Below, in pieces: positions 1 through 6,277 of a stretch of 7,492 nucleotides of DNA. The notes under the pieces were generated by a model that saw only the letters and a program-made list of their open reading frames with translations, made no database searches and was not told the DNA's origin. The stretch comes from an uncultured Verrucomicrobiales bacterium (GTDB lineage: Bacteria > Verrucomicrobiota > Verrucomicrobiia > Verrucomicrobiales > DEV007): the NCBI GenBank assembly GCA_937893785.1, contig CALCSP010000191.1:1-7492 (forward strand), given 5' to 3'. Each line of letters begins with the position of its first letter. Position 1 is the first letter of the stretch. Both the position numbers and the translations under genes were made by a program.

Positions 1-199
1 TCTGCTCAAAAATTAACCCTGAAAGCAGAATTCCCGCTCTATTGTCACGCCGGAATCGAGTCCTTTTGAGCGATCACCTCGCCGGAAAGAAGCAAGCAGG
101 GGGTTTTAGGAGCGCCTGAGTTTCTCAAGCAGACCGATCAGCACGCGACATTCACATGTGTGACGAAGCACGAGTGAGGGAAAGAAAGTATTCCCCTGT

Positions 200-823
200 T
201 TATGGCTGAAACTGGCGAATTTGCCCGTTGTAGGCATCAACAGTGAGCGTGATAAACTCACCAACGACCGGTGTTTTGTCCGTATCGCGAATCAACGTTA
301 ATGTCCAATGAGGCATGTCTACGGTAGCCAGATTAGTGGCACCATTTGGGCGAAACTCGAAGGCTACGTATTCCGCATTGTCTGATCTCGGAATTTCAGC
401 ACTTCCCTGCTCTAGGGCATCAGAATTAATCAATGTGCTGAAGTTACCTTCAGCAAGAACAAAGGGGGATTGAAAACTTTCCACCTGTGTCACCACCCTC
501 TCCTCAATTACCTCTCTATGATCCTCGGGACTGGTGATGACCTGAACGGCCTGGTAACTGCGAAAAAATTCCTCACTTCCCGGAGTGTCGGGATCATCAT
601 AGCGAAAAAACCGAAATTCAACGGGATGATTCTGGGTGATGGCAACTTGCTGCGCATTCGCGAGCGCCCTCTCAAGGTCATCCGCTGCCTGCTTCAGCTT
701 GGATCCCTTCAGGACCGGCTCAAGATTCGGCACGGTAAATGTGACAATGACGGCAATAATTGCCAAGACCACGAGTATCTCAATGAGTGTAAAACCCTTG
801 CCCTTGCTGTGAAATGATTTCAT
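200..823 (-). CDS. Verru_Chthon cassette protein D, prepilin-like (GspH/GspG-type minor pseudopilin candidate)
   Basis: This is a 207-residue protein with a classic class III prepilin signal. A 10-residue basic leader (MKSFHSKGKG) is followed by FTLIEILVVLAIIAVIVTFT, giving cleavage after Gly10 and Glu at +5 (Glu15). The hydrophobic helix would sit in the inner membrane before assembly. After it comes a helix rich in Ala, Gln and Arg (DLERALANAQQVAITQN, about 49-65) leading into 'VEFRFFRYDD', the pattern of GspH-like pseudopilins and of cassette protein D. The C-terminus (TLTVDAYNGQIRQFQP) is a beta-strand end as in globular pilin heads. It is the last gene of the B-C-D run, 27 nt after C. 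No Shine-Dalgarno is visible (the 20 nt upstream are mainly T, C and A), but the start is fixed by the leader. Family membership is recognised from memory; the cellular role is inferred. Confidence 0.85.
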   Translation of the reverse strand: MKSFHSKGKGFTLIEILVVLAIIAVIVTFTVPNLEPVLKGSKLKQAADDLERALANAQQVAITQNHPVEFRFFRYDDPDTPGSEEFFRSYQAVQVITSPEDHREVIEERVVTQVESFQSPFVLAEGNFSTLINSDALEQGSAEIPRSDNAEYVAFEFRPNGATNLATVDMPHWTLTLIRDTDKTPVVGEFITLTVDAYNGQIRQFQP

Positions 824-850
824 GAGAAAGATTGCTTATTTAAAAACGTT

Positions 851-1915
851 TTACCTCAGGAATTGTGGATCACTGAATTTGGATGCCCTGATTGCAACCG
901 TCTCGTTAAAAACTCTGTAGGTAATTCTCTTGTCGACAAGATCCCTTTCTAGGATGGCAAGATCACTCTCGTATTGCGACTGGTTGGTAAAAAGCCCGAC
1001 ACGCACCAACTCCTCAAGAGTTCCCCCATTAATCTGCTCGTTGCGAAGGACCGACTGCTCATCAACCGCAACCATGGTTACCTCAACAAGGGGAGGTAAC
1101 TGGTGCTTCGTCTCATCCCTTGGATTATTCGTCTGCTGGAAACGACGACTGTCATACTCATACTTGGGGGCCAATGCAGCAACACCAGCCTTGTCTGAAC
1201 GCTTTGGCTCAATCACCAGAGCAATGATATTCTCAGCAAGTGGTCGGGAAAACGGAACTCCTCCCGCAGACTGCAAGTTAATTTGAGTCTTGAACCAATC
1301 AGTACTATAACGATTCCTCAAGTTGCCACCATAAACCTGCATGTTCTCAGTAGGCGGGCGAAACTCCATGAGACGGTATCGCTCCCTTGAAGCATCACTG
1401 TAGTTGTATGAGCTAAGAAACTGAGGGATCTGATCCCTGTCATCACCGCGCTCAATAAAATAGCCCCAACTGTTAAGCAAACTACCTAAGGACTGGTTTT
1501 CAGGCCGCAGGGAAAATCCCAAGGGAGCCTGAAAAAACACACAGTGCGTGGAATATTTACCGCCCGTCAATAAGGTTTTCGCCTGACCACTAATAAAATG
1601 CAGGTCGGATTTTCTTTCGTAACCGGTCGGCGTACTCAACGGGTTATTGTTGGGATACTTATAATCGAAATATGTGTTGAGCATCGCCTGCCCAATCCGG
1701 CGAGTGATCCCCTCAAAAGCCACCCGAGCTTCCTTGAAAGTCGAAGCTCTCGCTCTTGATCCCTGGAAAGTTTTTTGTGTGGTATCCAGCATCTGGAAAA
1801 CCAGCAGCATTATTAATGCCAAAACCGTCATGGAGACCATTAACTCGAGCAGAGTGAATGCCGGCCTTGTGCGGCGCTTTACGCGCTTCTGATATTTCAT
1901 CGATTGATGCTGCAT
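851..1915 (-). CDS. Verru_Chthon cassette protein C, prepilin-like (GspJ-type minor pseudopilin candidate)
   Basis: This 354-residue protein has a basic leader (MQHQSMKYQKRVKRRTRPA) and then FTLLELMVSMTVLALIMLLVF, so the prepilin site falls between Ala19 and Phe20 with Glu24 at +5. Residue -1 is Ala rather than the usual Gly, which is tolerated but less common. The 'QMLDTTQKTFQGSRARASTFKEARVAFEGITRRIGQAMLNTYFDY' region (about 41-85) is the long N-terminal helix plus linker seen in GspJ-like proteins and in cassette protein C. The rest is a large soluble domain with 'GYFIERGDD', 'RYRLMEFRPP', 'PLAENIIALVIEPK' and 'LPPLVEVTMVAVDEQS' segments that I recognise as typical of this family. It lies 32 nt after B and 27 nt before D, in the same operon. 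A second ATG at 1900 would shorten the leader to 14 residues; neither start has a well-placed Shine-Dalgarno. Family call is strong, function unknown. Confidence 0.85.
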   Translation of the reverse strand: MQHQSMKYQKRVKRRTRPAFTLLELMVSMTVLALIMLLVFQMLDTTQKTFQGSRARASTFKEARVAFEGITRRIGQAMLNTYFDYKYPNNNPLSTPTGYERKSDLHFISGQAKTLLTGGKYSTHCVFFQAPLGFSLRPENQSLGSLLNSWGYFIERGDDRDQIPQFLSSYNYSDASRERYRLMEFRPPTENMQVYGGNLRNRYSTDWFKTQINLQSAGGVPFSRPLAENIIALVIEPKRSDKAGVAALAPKYEYDSRRFQQTNNPRDETKHQLPPLVEVTMVAVDEQSVLRNEQINGGTLEELVRVGLFTNQSQYESDLAILERDLVDKRITYRVFNETVAIRASKFSDPQFLR

Positions 1916-1947
1916 GCCTTTAAAAAACTCAGGAACTCTTTGAAAAT

Positions 1948-2484
1948 TTACGACTTGTCCTTGCCTGTGAAAACGACAAGTGTCGAATATCTGTTATAGT
2001 TACTCTTGGATGGTTTTCCCTGTCCCTCATCGCTTGCCGTAGGATCACTGAAGTCTGGTTTACCAGGGCTGTTGGAAACCTTGATGATAACCCTTCTTAG
2101 GTATTCGCTATCCTTAGCTCCTGGAATCGGTGGGTTACCGCTTTCAACCTCGACACGCGCAGTGTAGACAACCTGAGCATTCTGGCTCTTTAGCTCGGTG
2201 CCCATATCATCATAATAGCGCTGTTGGCCATTGAAGCTATCAATGTCATCATATTCAGCCAACTGAACCTCGCCAATGAGCTGTTGAGCAATTCGGGCTC
2301 CCACCGTGCTTCGCCCGGCCTCACTCAGGATATCCGAACCCGTTGGTAGCAGACCAATTAAAGCAATCAATACAGTTGCCACTATGCCAATGGCTAGAAC
2401 TGTCTCAATAAGTGTAAACCCGCCTTTCGCTTTCAATGGCTCGGGAGCAAACCCATTATCTTGGCTCAAAGGTCGGGACCGCAT
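1948..2484 (-). CDS. Verru_Chthon cassette protein B, prepilin-like (GspI-type minor pseudopilin candidate)
   Basis: Read from the ATG at 2484 this is 178 residues. A 22-residue leader ends in KAKGG, and FTLIETVLAIGIVATVLIAL follows, giving cleavage after Gly22 and Glu27 at +5. Downstream are a helix (RSTVGARIAQQLIGEVQLAEYDDI), 'YYDDMGTEL' (about 90-98) and the strand 'QVVYTARVEV' (about 104-113), which are typical of cassette protein B. The short head after one long helix resembles GspI. The frame stays open to a TTG at 2538 that would add 18 residues. That start has a weak GAAGGG 8 nt upstream but gives a 40-residue leader, longer than usual for prepilins, so I prefer 2484. The gene begins the B-C-D run; the 176-230 nt between it and the upstream large gene leaves room for its own promoter. 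Confidence 0.83.
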   Translation of the reverse strand: MRSRPLSQDNGFAPEPLKAKGGFTLIETVLAIGIVATVLIALIGLLPTGSDILSEAGRSTVGARIAQQLIGEVQLAEYDDIDSFNGQQRYYDDMGTELKSQNAQVVYTARVEVESGNPPIPGAKDSEYLRRVIIKVSNSPGKPDFSDPTASDEGQGKPSKSNYNRYSTLVVFTGKDKS

Positions 2485-2622
2485 AACTAGAAATAATGCT
2501 AATTGATTGATTTTAGGGTGATTGGGCAGCACATCCAATGCAATTACCCTTCTTCTCTAAAAAGTTTAGGATTTACAATGCATATACGCAAGGAAATTTC
2601 AGCGCTTTGTCGAACTCCATGA

Positions 2623-2637
2623 TTTTACAGGGTAAAA
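2623..2637. repeat. Perfect 6+3+6 inverted repeat upstream of cassette B
   Basis: TTTTAC and GTAAAA flank a 3-nt centre. The element lies in the gap before the B-C-D genes, about 85 nt upstream of the TTG start and about 140 nt upstream of the ATG start of B. Read on the minus strand its right arm gives TAAAAT, a 5/6 match to a -10 box, but no convincing -35 lies 16-18 nt further upstream. It could be an operator or a small hairpin. There is no following T-run on the minus strand, so I do not call a terminator. Confidence 0.4.
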
Positions 2638-2647
2638 GGCGACAATC

Positions 2648-2682
2648 CTCGATCAATCGCAAATTCACCCCACTTGATCAAT
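2648..2682. repeat. Direct repeat CTyGATCAAT, 25-bp spacing, upstream of cassette B
   Basis: CTCGATCAAT (2648-2657) and CTTGATCAAT (2673-2682) are 9/10 identical and exactly 25 bp apart start to start. Each carries a GATC core, and the second contains the 8-bp palindrome TTGATCAA. The sites lie on the promoter side of the B-C-D genes. The short length means chance cannot be excluded. If real, they would suit a regulator binding two sites on nearly the same face of the helix. Confidence 0.3.
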
Positions 2683-2714
2683 GACGACCACTTTCAGAAA
2701 ACAAGAAAGCTCTC

Positions 2715-5105
2715 CTATTGAAGGATTACCTTGTAGCTTTCAATCTTTACGCGGCCAAACCCCTCTCGCAGACCGTCCACTGGATTAAGATAACGCGCTG
2801 TAATGGTTACAGTCCCATCCTCATTGACCTCCGCATCACCAATCTGCTCATAGGTATCTGCTCCCGGAGCGGCATCCTCCCAGACCACACCGTCAGAGGA
2901 AAACTGCGGAATATACTTGATGTCATAAAGGTTAAACCCTCCAAACGGACTATCAAGATTGCCATCAGTCGGAGCATTAAGCTGCCGCCAACTCATCTCA
3001 AACCATAATTGCCCGCCTTCTTCCACAATTCTCCCTTCCGGCATCAGGGGCTGACCACTTGCTGATGTATGACCGGCCACCTGGGCATCTCCGCCAAAAG
3101 CAAACTCAAGATAGTTGGACAAGCCATCAGCGTCGGGATCCTCCAAATAAAACCCATCATCGTTGATATCATAATCAGTTGTCAGCTTAATCCACGATTC
3201 ATACGAATCGACGGCAATGGGTGTTCCCTCAATCTTGAAATTATCAAAGAAAATGGCCTCAGTGTCTTCGTTACAACGAGCCTCGAAGGTAAAGGTGTAG
3301 CTATTGGCCGTGGAGGGAATATCAAAATAATAGCGATAATATGAGCCGGTGATCCCTCGATTGAGGTCATTCAGGTTCTGCGGAGGATCATTACGTGGAG
3401 CCACCTCCGCAGTCGTTCCCTCCAACTGACAGGAAAAAAGAAAATCCGAACCCCTGCCAAGGTTGAGAGCCTGAATAGCGAGGATATTTTCCCCATTCAC
3501 CAATTTATTCATATGGTTATTGAGAGAAAAATCCTTCATGGTAATCGCTAGAGAATCTAGATGGCTGCGAGCCGCTCCTGAATTCCACAGGACAGGATTG
3601 GGTGCCTGAAATGCTGTGACTTGCTGACCGTTCAGATAGGCGACAAACCCATCATCCACGCGCGCGCCGAGGGTCAGACCACGGTAGCGGCTCTTATCCT
3701 CAATCGTAAAAGGAATCCTCAGATAAACTGAGGAACTGGTGCGCATCTCATTTTCAAGGTCAAGGCAGATGTAGGGATCAAATGTATCTGTGCCTGGCGG
3801 CTTGTTGCGCGCATAGCCGACTCCGCCACCGACCTCGTTGCCAAAATCATCAATCTTGGAAACGTTCAGCCATTGGGAATCATCAAAATTAAGTTCTGTC
3901 CAGGAAGTGCCAATATCTGCTGTTGGAACGAACGCCTTTTTAACGGCATTCTCAGGCGCCAGCTCCTCGGCAATGAATTCGACTCCCCCACCAGCGCCTC
4001 CGGTAAGGTATAATTCCTGCTTTGTGGTGTAAGCGTTGCCATCGGTACTGGTATGACTGAAAAACTTGATGTAATCCTGATTGGTTTCAAAACCATTTCC
4101 GGCCGGTATTCCCGCCTCAGGCCAACCTCCGTCATAGGTTCGCACATCAAAGGATACCACACAGTCAACGTAGTTGCGCAAGTCAATGCGATACTTCAAG
4201 GGGTCAGCAAGCAGTTCGACCGTATTGATCTGATTGAAGATCTCCACATGGTCATTGGTAATGGAGAAACAATTCCCTTCCGCAAAGCCAAGTCCAGTCT
4301 CAGCAAGAGGCAGGAAAGTAAACCATTCATAATCGGCAACACCCGAAAGGAAACCGCTGGCACCATTGCGATCCCGGCTGGCCCAGCCAAGGTCATTATT
4401 AAAGACGAAACTTGGCGCAAAGCTTGTGTCGGCAGTTCCCGCATCCTCAAAAGTAATCTCCTGAGGAGGATGGTAAAAACCGTATGTAGGCGGCACATTA
4501 AAAGCAGTAAGCCCCAGGTCAAAACTCACGTCTGAACTCGAAGGTGATGACTGATGTACCTCCACGGCTAGAACATTGTTACCAGCACGCAACTTACCTG
4601 TCCCATCAATTCCAAAATCAAAGAAGGTGGATTCTGTAGCCCCGCCGGCAGCAGAGGTAGCAAGGCTTAAGTAAGTAATGGTTCCCGGTGGCATCCCATC
4701 GCGAAGGATCTCCTGACCGTTTAAGTAAATCACAGCGCCGTCATCACGTTTTAAACTTACCAGAATCTGGTAAAAAGGATCATCCCCCTGAAGTGAGTTC
4801 AGCTGAGCTTGAGTCACATTGAAACTCTTCCGGAAATAATAAGTACGGTATTGTGCTCCAGCCGGCCCTTTATTGATCACAGTCACCTCGTTATTATCAC
4901 CAAACCCCAATTCGGCAAAGCCGCTGGCCCAACTCGAATCATTGAAGTTAGTCTGTCTCCATGCAGTTCCCTGATTGGAGCCATTATCTAGATATTTCCA
5001 TGAACTGCCCCTCGGAATAAAAGAAATCTGGTTCTGGGCATAAGTAATCGTGCTGCCGAAAACGAGAAAAGCCAATGCATAGAGGGTTTTAGAGAAGAAT
5101 TTCAT
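2715..5105 (-). CDS. Large secreted modular beta-sandwich protein with Asp-rich hinge
   Basis: This 796-residue protein has a Sec signal peptide (MKFFSKTLYALAFLVFGSTITYA, likely cut before QNQ). Residues about 28-203 form a module I recognise from large Planctomycetes and Verrucomicrobia surface proteins: 'WRQTNFNDSSWASGFAELGFGD', 'YYFRKSF', 'LKRDDGAVIYLNGQEILRDGMP', 'NVLAVEVHQS'. A diverged second copy spans about 388-564 ('WTELNFDDSQW', 'RVDDGFVAYLNGQQV', 'ENILAIQALN'). Residues 214-385 and 588-628 (ending 'AIFFDNFKIEGTP') look like two halves of one further beta-sandwich. A hinge with acidic repeats ('DINDDGFYLEDPDADGLSNYLEFAFGGD', 645-673), likely calcium binding, precedes a C-terminal strand-rich domain. 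No catalytic motif, sortase signal or PEP-CTERM is visible, so I assign no enzyme activity. It precedes the cassette B-C-D genes on the same strand by 176-230 nt. The start is supported by the signal peptide; there is no Shine-Dalgarno. Confidence 0.8.
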   Translation of the reverse strand: MKFFSKTLYALAFLVFGSTITYAQNQISFIPRGSSWKYLDNGSNQGTAWRQTNFNDSSWASGFAELGFGDNNEVTVINKGPAGAQYRTYYFRKSFNVTQAQLNSLQGDDPFYQILVSLKRDDGAVIYLNGQEILRDGMPPGTITYLSLATSAAGGATESTFFDFGIDGTGKLRAGNNVLAVEVHQSSPSSSDVSFDLGLTAFNVPPTYGFYHPPQEITFEDAGTADTSFAPSFVFNNDLGWASRDRNGASGFLSGVADYEWFTFLPLAETGLGFAEGNCFSITNDHVEIFNQINTVELLADPLKYRIDLRNYVDCVVSFDVRTYDGGWPEAGIPAGNGFETNQDYIKFFSHTSTDGNAYTTKQELYLTGGAGGGVEFIAEELAPENAVKKAFVPTADIGTSWTELNFDDSQWLNVSKIDDFGNEVGGGVGYARNKPPGTDTFDPYICLDLENEMRTSSSVYLRIPFTIEDKSRYRGLTLGARVDDGFVAYLNGQQVTAFQAPNPVLWNSGAARSHLDSLAITMKDFSLNNHMNKLVNGENILAIQALNLGRGSDFLFSCQLEGTTAEVAPRNDPPQNLNDLNRGITGSYYRYYFDIPSTANSYTFTFEARCNEDTEAIFFDNFKIEGTPIAVDSYESWIKLTTDYDINDDGFYLEDPDADGLSNYLEFAFGGDAQVAGHTSASGQPLMPEGRIVEEGGQLWFEMSWRQLNAPTDGNLDSPFGGFNLYDIKYIPQFSSDGVVWEDAAPGADTYEQIGDAEVNEDGTVTITARYLNPVDGLREGFGRVKIESYKVILQ

Positions 5106-5107
5106 GA

Positions 5108-5161
5108 AATAGGAGGATGTGGGGGTTGTTTGAGGTTTTAGGCGGCTATCTGCCTCCTACT
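5108..5161 (-). promoter_or_regulatory. Leader hairpin pairing AGGAGG with CCUCCU ahead of the large gene
   Basis: On the minus strand AGTAGGAGG (5161-5153) can pair with CCTCCTATT (5116-5108): seven Watson-Crick pairs (TAGGAGG/CCTCCTA), then one G-U and one A-U, around a 36-nt loop. The helix ends two nt before the AUG at 5105. The AGGAGG arm is the only perfect Shine-Dalgarno match in this leader and lies nearly 50 nt from the start, too far to act directly. The pairing is seen in the sequence; a role in translation control is inference. Confidence 0.4.
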
Positions 5162-5163
5162 AA

Positions 5164-5192
5164 ATAATGACACTATCAAAGGCGGGAATCAA
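5164..5192 (-). promoter_or_regulatory. Candidate sigma70-type promoter for the large secreted protein
   Basis: On the minus strand TTGATT (5192-5187; 4/6 to TTGACA) and CATTAT (5169-5164; 4/6 to TATAAT) are separated by 17 nt. A start near 5157 would give a leader of about 50 nt, beginning close to the AGGAGG arm of the hairpin. The match is modest, so this is only a candidate. Confidence 0.25.
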
Positions 5193-5216
5193 GATTTCAG
5201 GGGCACTTTACGTCCT

Positions 5217-5222
5217 TATAAT
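5217..5222 (+). promoter_or_regulatory. Consensus -10 box (TATAAT) for the SHD1-like gene
   Basis: TATAAT is a perfect -10 hexamer on the plus strand, 107 nt ahead of the ATG at 5330. No good -35 hexamer lies 16-18 nt upstream (the sequence there is ATTTCA-like). It would drive the exported SHD1-like gene with a leader of about 100 nt that contains the inverted repeats at 5244-5289. It sits back to back with the minus-strand promoter candidate at 5164-5192, as expected in a divergent intergenic region. Confidence 0.3.
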
Positions 5223-5243
5223 GGTAAATACTGGAAAGAGACA

Positions 5244-5289
5244 CTTACGGATGCCATTTGCAGGGGGGAAACATCCTTGCCGTAAGGAT
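5244..5289 (+). promoter_or_regulatory. Two mutually exclusive hairpins in the leader of the SHD1-like gene
   Basis: ATCCTT (5273-5278) pairs with AAGGAT (5284-5289) across a 5-nt loop. Alternatively CTTACGG (5244-5250) pairs perfectly with CCGTAAG (5280-5286) across 29 nt. The two helices share 5284-5286, so only one can form at a time. No U-run follows, so it is not a simple terminator, and I could not match it to a riboswitch class I know. Confidence 0.3.
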
Positions 5290-5329
5290 CGGATGGCCCG
5301 TATGCTTGTAAAAATGTCTTTCTGTAGCC

Positions 5330-6157
5330 ATGCCTAAGTATCTTATGACCATAGTCGTTGCCCTGCTCGCAACATTTGACACCAGTCACTCAGCCAAGCC
5401 TGAACGATTCAGTTATAAAGGCATAACCTACCAGGTGGTCGAGATTGCCGATGTGCAAGGGGCAGAGGTCACGTTGCTCACCGACACGGGCAAAGAAGTC
5501 AATGTACCTGCACGATTTTTATCGTTCAAGCTCCGTGACATGGTGGAAAAATTCGTAAAAGAAAAACAGTCCAAAGCCTTTACTATTGATGGTATTAACA
5601 GTGAGAACGCCAAGAAACTTCAAGCTACACTGCTGCAAGCTGCTCAAGAAGGCACGGGAATCAAACGCTGGATAGCAGGAACGGTCGCCAATGATAGTCC
5701 GGGCGAAGGCATTTTGATCTTTTCATCCTCAACAGCACTCCCTCTAAAACATGATCGCAAGGGCAATCCACTGCCGCAGCAAAGAGTCAAAAATGCAGCC
5801 GTCTTTATGGATGGTGTCGTATTTCTTGAAGGTAGTCCGCGACACGCCGGGAATACGTTGGTTGAATATTTTGCATGGGATAGTGGCAAACGTATCGAAA
5901 TAAATTCTGAACTGATTCCTCATCTCACCCTCAAACCGCAGCCGCCTCGAGCCCTCTTTGAAGAGCGTCAATGGACAAACACCCAAGGTAAAACGCTCAC
6001 CGCTGCCCTGTTGTCCATTCATAAGGACTCCGGCAGATTTAGGCGAAATGATGGCAGTCGATTTACCTATCCGCTCGAAAAGCTGCAAGCCGAAGAGCAG
6101 AAATTAATCGAAAAGGCGATTGAGGAGCGCCTGCAAAAACTGAAGTCAACCCTTTAA
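5330..6157 (+). CDS. Exported protein with two SHD1-like repeats, function unknown
   Basis: This 275-residue protein begins with MPKYLMTIVVALLATFDTSHSA, a plausible Sec signal peptide cut before KPERF. The C-terminal part (about 210-265: 'RQWTNTQGKTLTAALLSIHKDSGRFRRNDGSRFTYPLEKLQAEEQKLI') fits the SLA1-homology-1-like pattern common in Planctomycetes and Verrucomicrobia: R-x-W, G-K, a strand, D-G, then PLEKL before an acidic helix. Residues about 26-75 look like a diverged copy ('FSYKGITYQVVEIADVQGAEVTLLTDTGKEVNVPARFLSF'). The middle (112-200) is strand-rich and I do not recognise it. The last 25 residues are charged and helical. It is transcribed away from the large gene and towards cassette A. 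The ATG at 5330 lacks a Shine-Dalgarno; an in-frame stop at 5309 bars a longer start, and an ATG at 5345 would shorten the signal peptide. The domain call is moderate and I infer no enzymatic role. Confidence 0.72.
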   Translation: MPKYLMTIVVALLATFDTSHSAKPERFSYKGITYQVVEIADVQGAEVTLLTDTGKEVNVPARFLSFKLRDMVEKFVKEKQSKAFTIDGINSENAKKLQATLLQAAQEGTGIKRWIAGTVANDSPGEGILIFSSSTALPLKHDRKGNPLPQQRVKNAAVFMDGVVFLEGSPRHAGNTLVEYFAWDSGKRIEINSELIPHLTLKPQPPRALFEERQWTNTQGKTLTAALLSIHKDSGRFRRNDGSRFTYPLEKLQAEEQKLIEKAIEERLQKLKSTL

Positions 6158-6212
6158 GAACGGGAAATTGCACCAGAGAAGCATGAGCAAATAGGCTTGA
6201 TTCTCAAATCGC

Positions 6213-6243
6213 ATACAAAAGAATACCTTTGACTGTTTTGTAT
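6213..6243 (+). repeat. 8-bp perfect inverted repeat between the SHD1-like gene and cassette A
   Basis: ATACAAAA (6213-6220) and TTTTGTAT (6236-6243) form a perfect inverted repeat around 15 nt. The right side overlaps the promoter candidate at 6229-6257. A second dyad, TGTTTT (6234-6239) with AAAACA (6253-6258), overlaps it. The AT-only character argues against a factor-independent terminator and favours an operator, if functional. Confidence 0.4.
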
Positions 6244-6257
6244 ATCAATTGTAAAAC
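6229..6257 (+). promoter_or_regulatory. Candidate sigma70-type promoter for cassette protein A
   Basis: TTGACT (6229-6234; 5/6 to consensus) is followed after 17 nt by TAAAAC (6252-6257; 4/6). It lies 172 nt before the ATG of cassette protein A, in the most AT-rich stretch of the window and among several inverted repeats. This fits A having its own promoter rather than only read-through from the upstream gene. Confidence 0.35.
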
Positions 6258-6260
6258 ATG

Positions 6261-6277
6261 AATATATTGGATATATT
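6261..6277. repeat. 7+3+7 perfect inverted repeat upstream of cassette A
   Basis: AATATAT (6261-6267) and ATATATT (6271-6277) flank TGG. The repeat begins 3 nt after the -10 candidate, roughly at the expected transcription start, which is a common place for a repressor operator. Such AT-rich dyads also arise by chance. Confidence 0.35.

Noticed and set aside
1..29. TCTGCT/AGCAGA inverted repeat as a terminator for the B-C-D operon
   Set aside because: Only 6 bp with a 17-nt loop, about 170 nt past the stop of D and at the window edge, with no clear T-run on the minus strand.
45..80. tRNA-like T-arm resemblance (AATCGAGTCC)
   Set aside because: No 5-bp T-stem, acceptor stem or anticodon arm can be built around it on either strand.
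152..163. TCACA-TG-TGTGA short dyad downstream of D
   Set aside because: The loop would be 2 nt and no T-run follows; there is no independent evidence of function.
470..817. 115-codon plus-strand ORF antisense to cassette protein D
   Set aside because: It lies wholly inside a well-recognised prepilin-like gene, its translation shows no domain or signal, and it reads as the mirror of D's coding sequence.
2690..2714. CTTTC/GAAAG hairpin after the stop of the large gene as terminator
   Set aside because: The stem is 5 bp and not GC-rich, and no U-run follows on the minus strand.
4053..4535. 160-codon plus-strand ORF inside the large secreted protein gene
   Set aside because: The composition (Lys, Arg and Ile rich, low complexity) is that of an antisense shadow. 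The minus-strand frame has a signal peptide and clear domains over its whole length.
5240..5330. c-di-GMP or other known riboswitch in the SHD1-like leader
   Set aside because: The conserved core sequences of classes I know could not be found; only simple inverted repeats are present.
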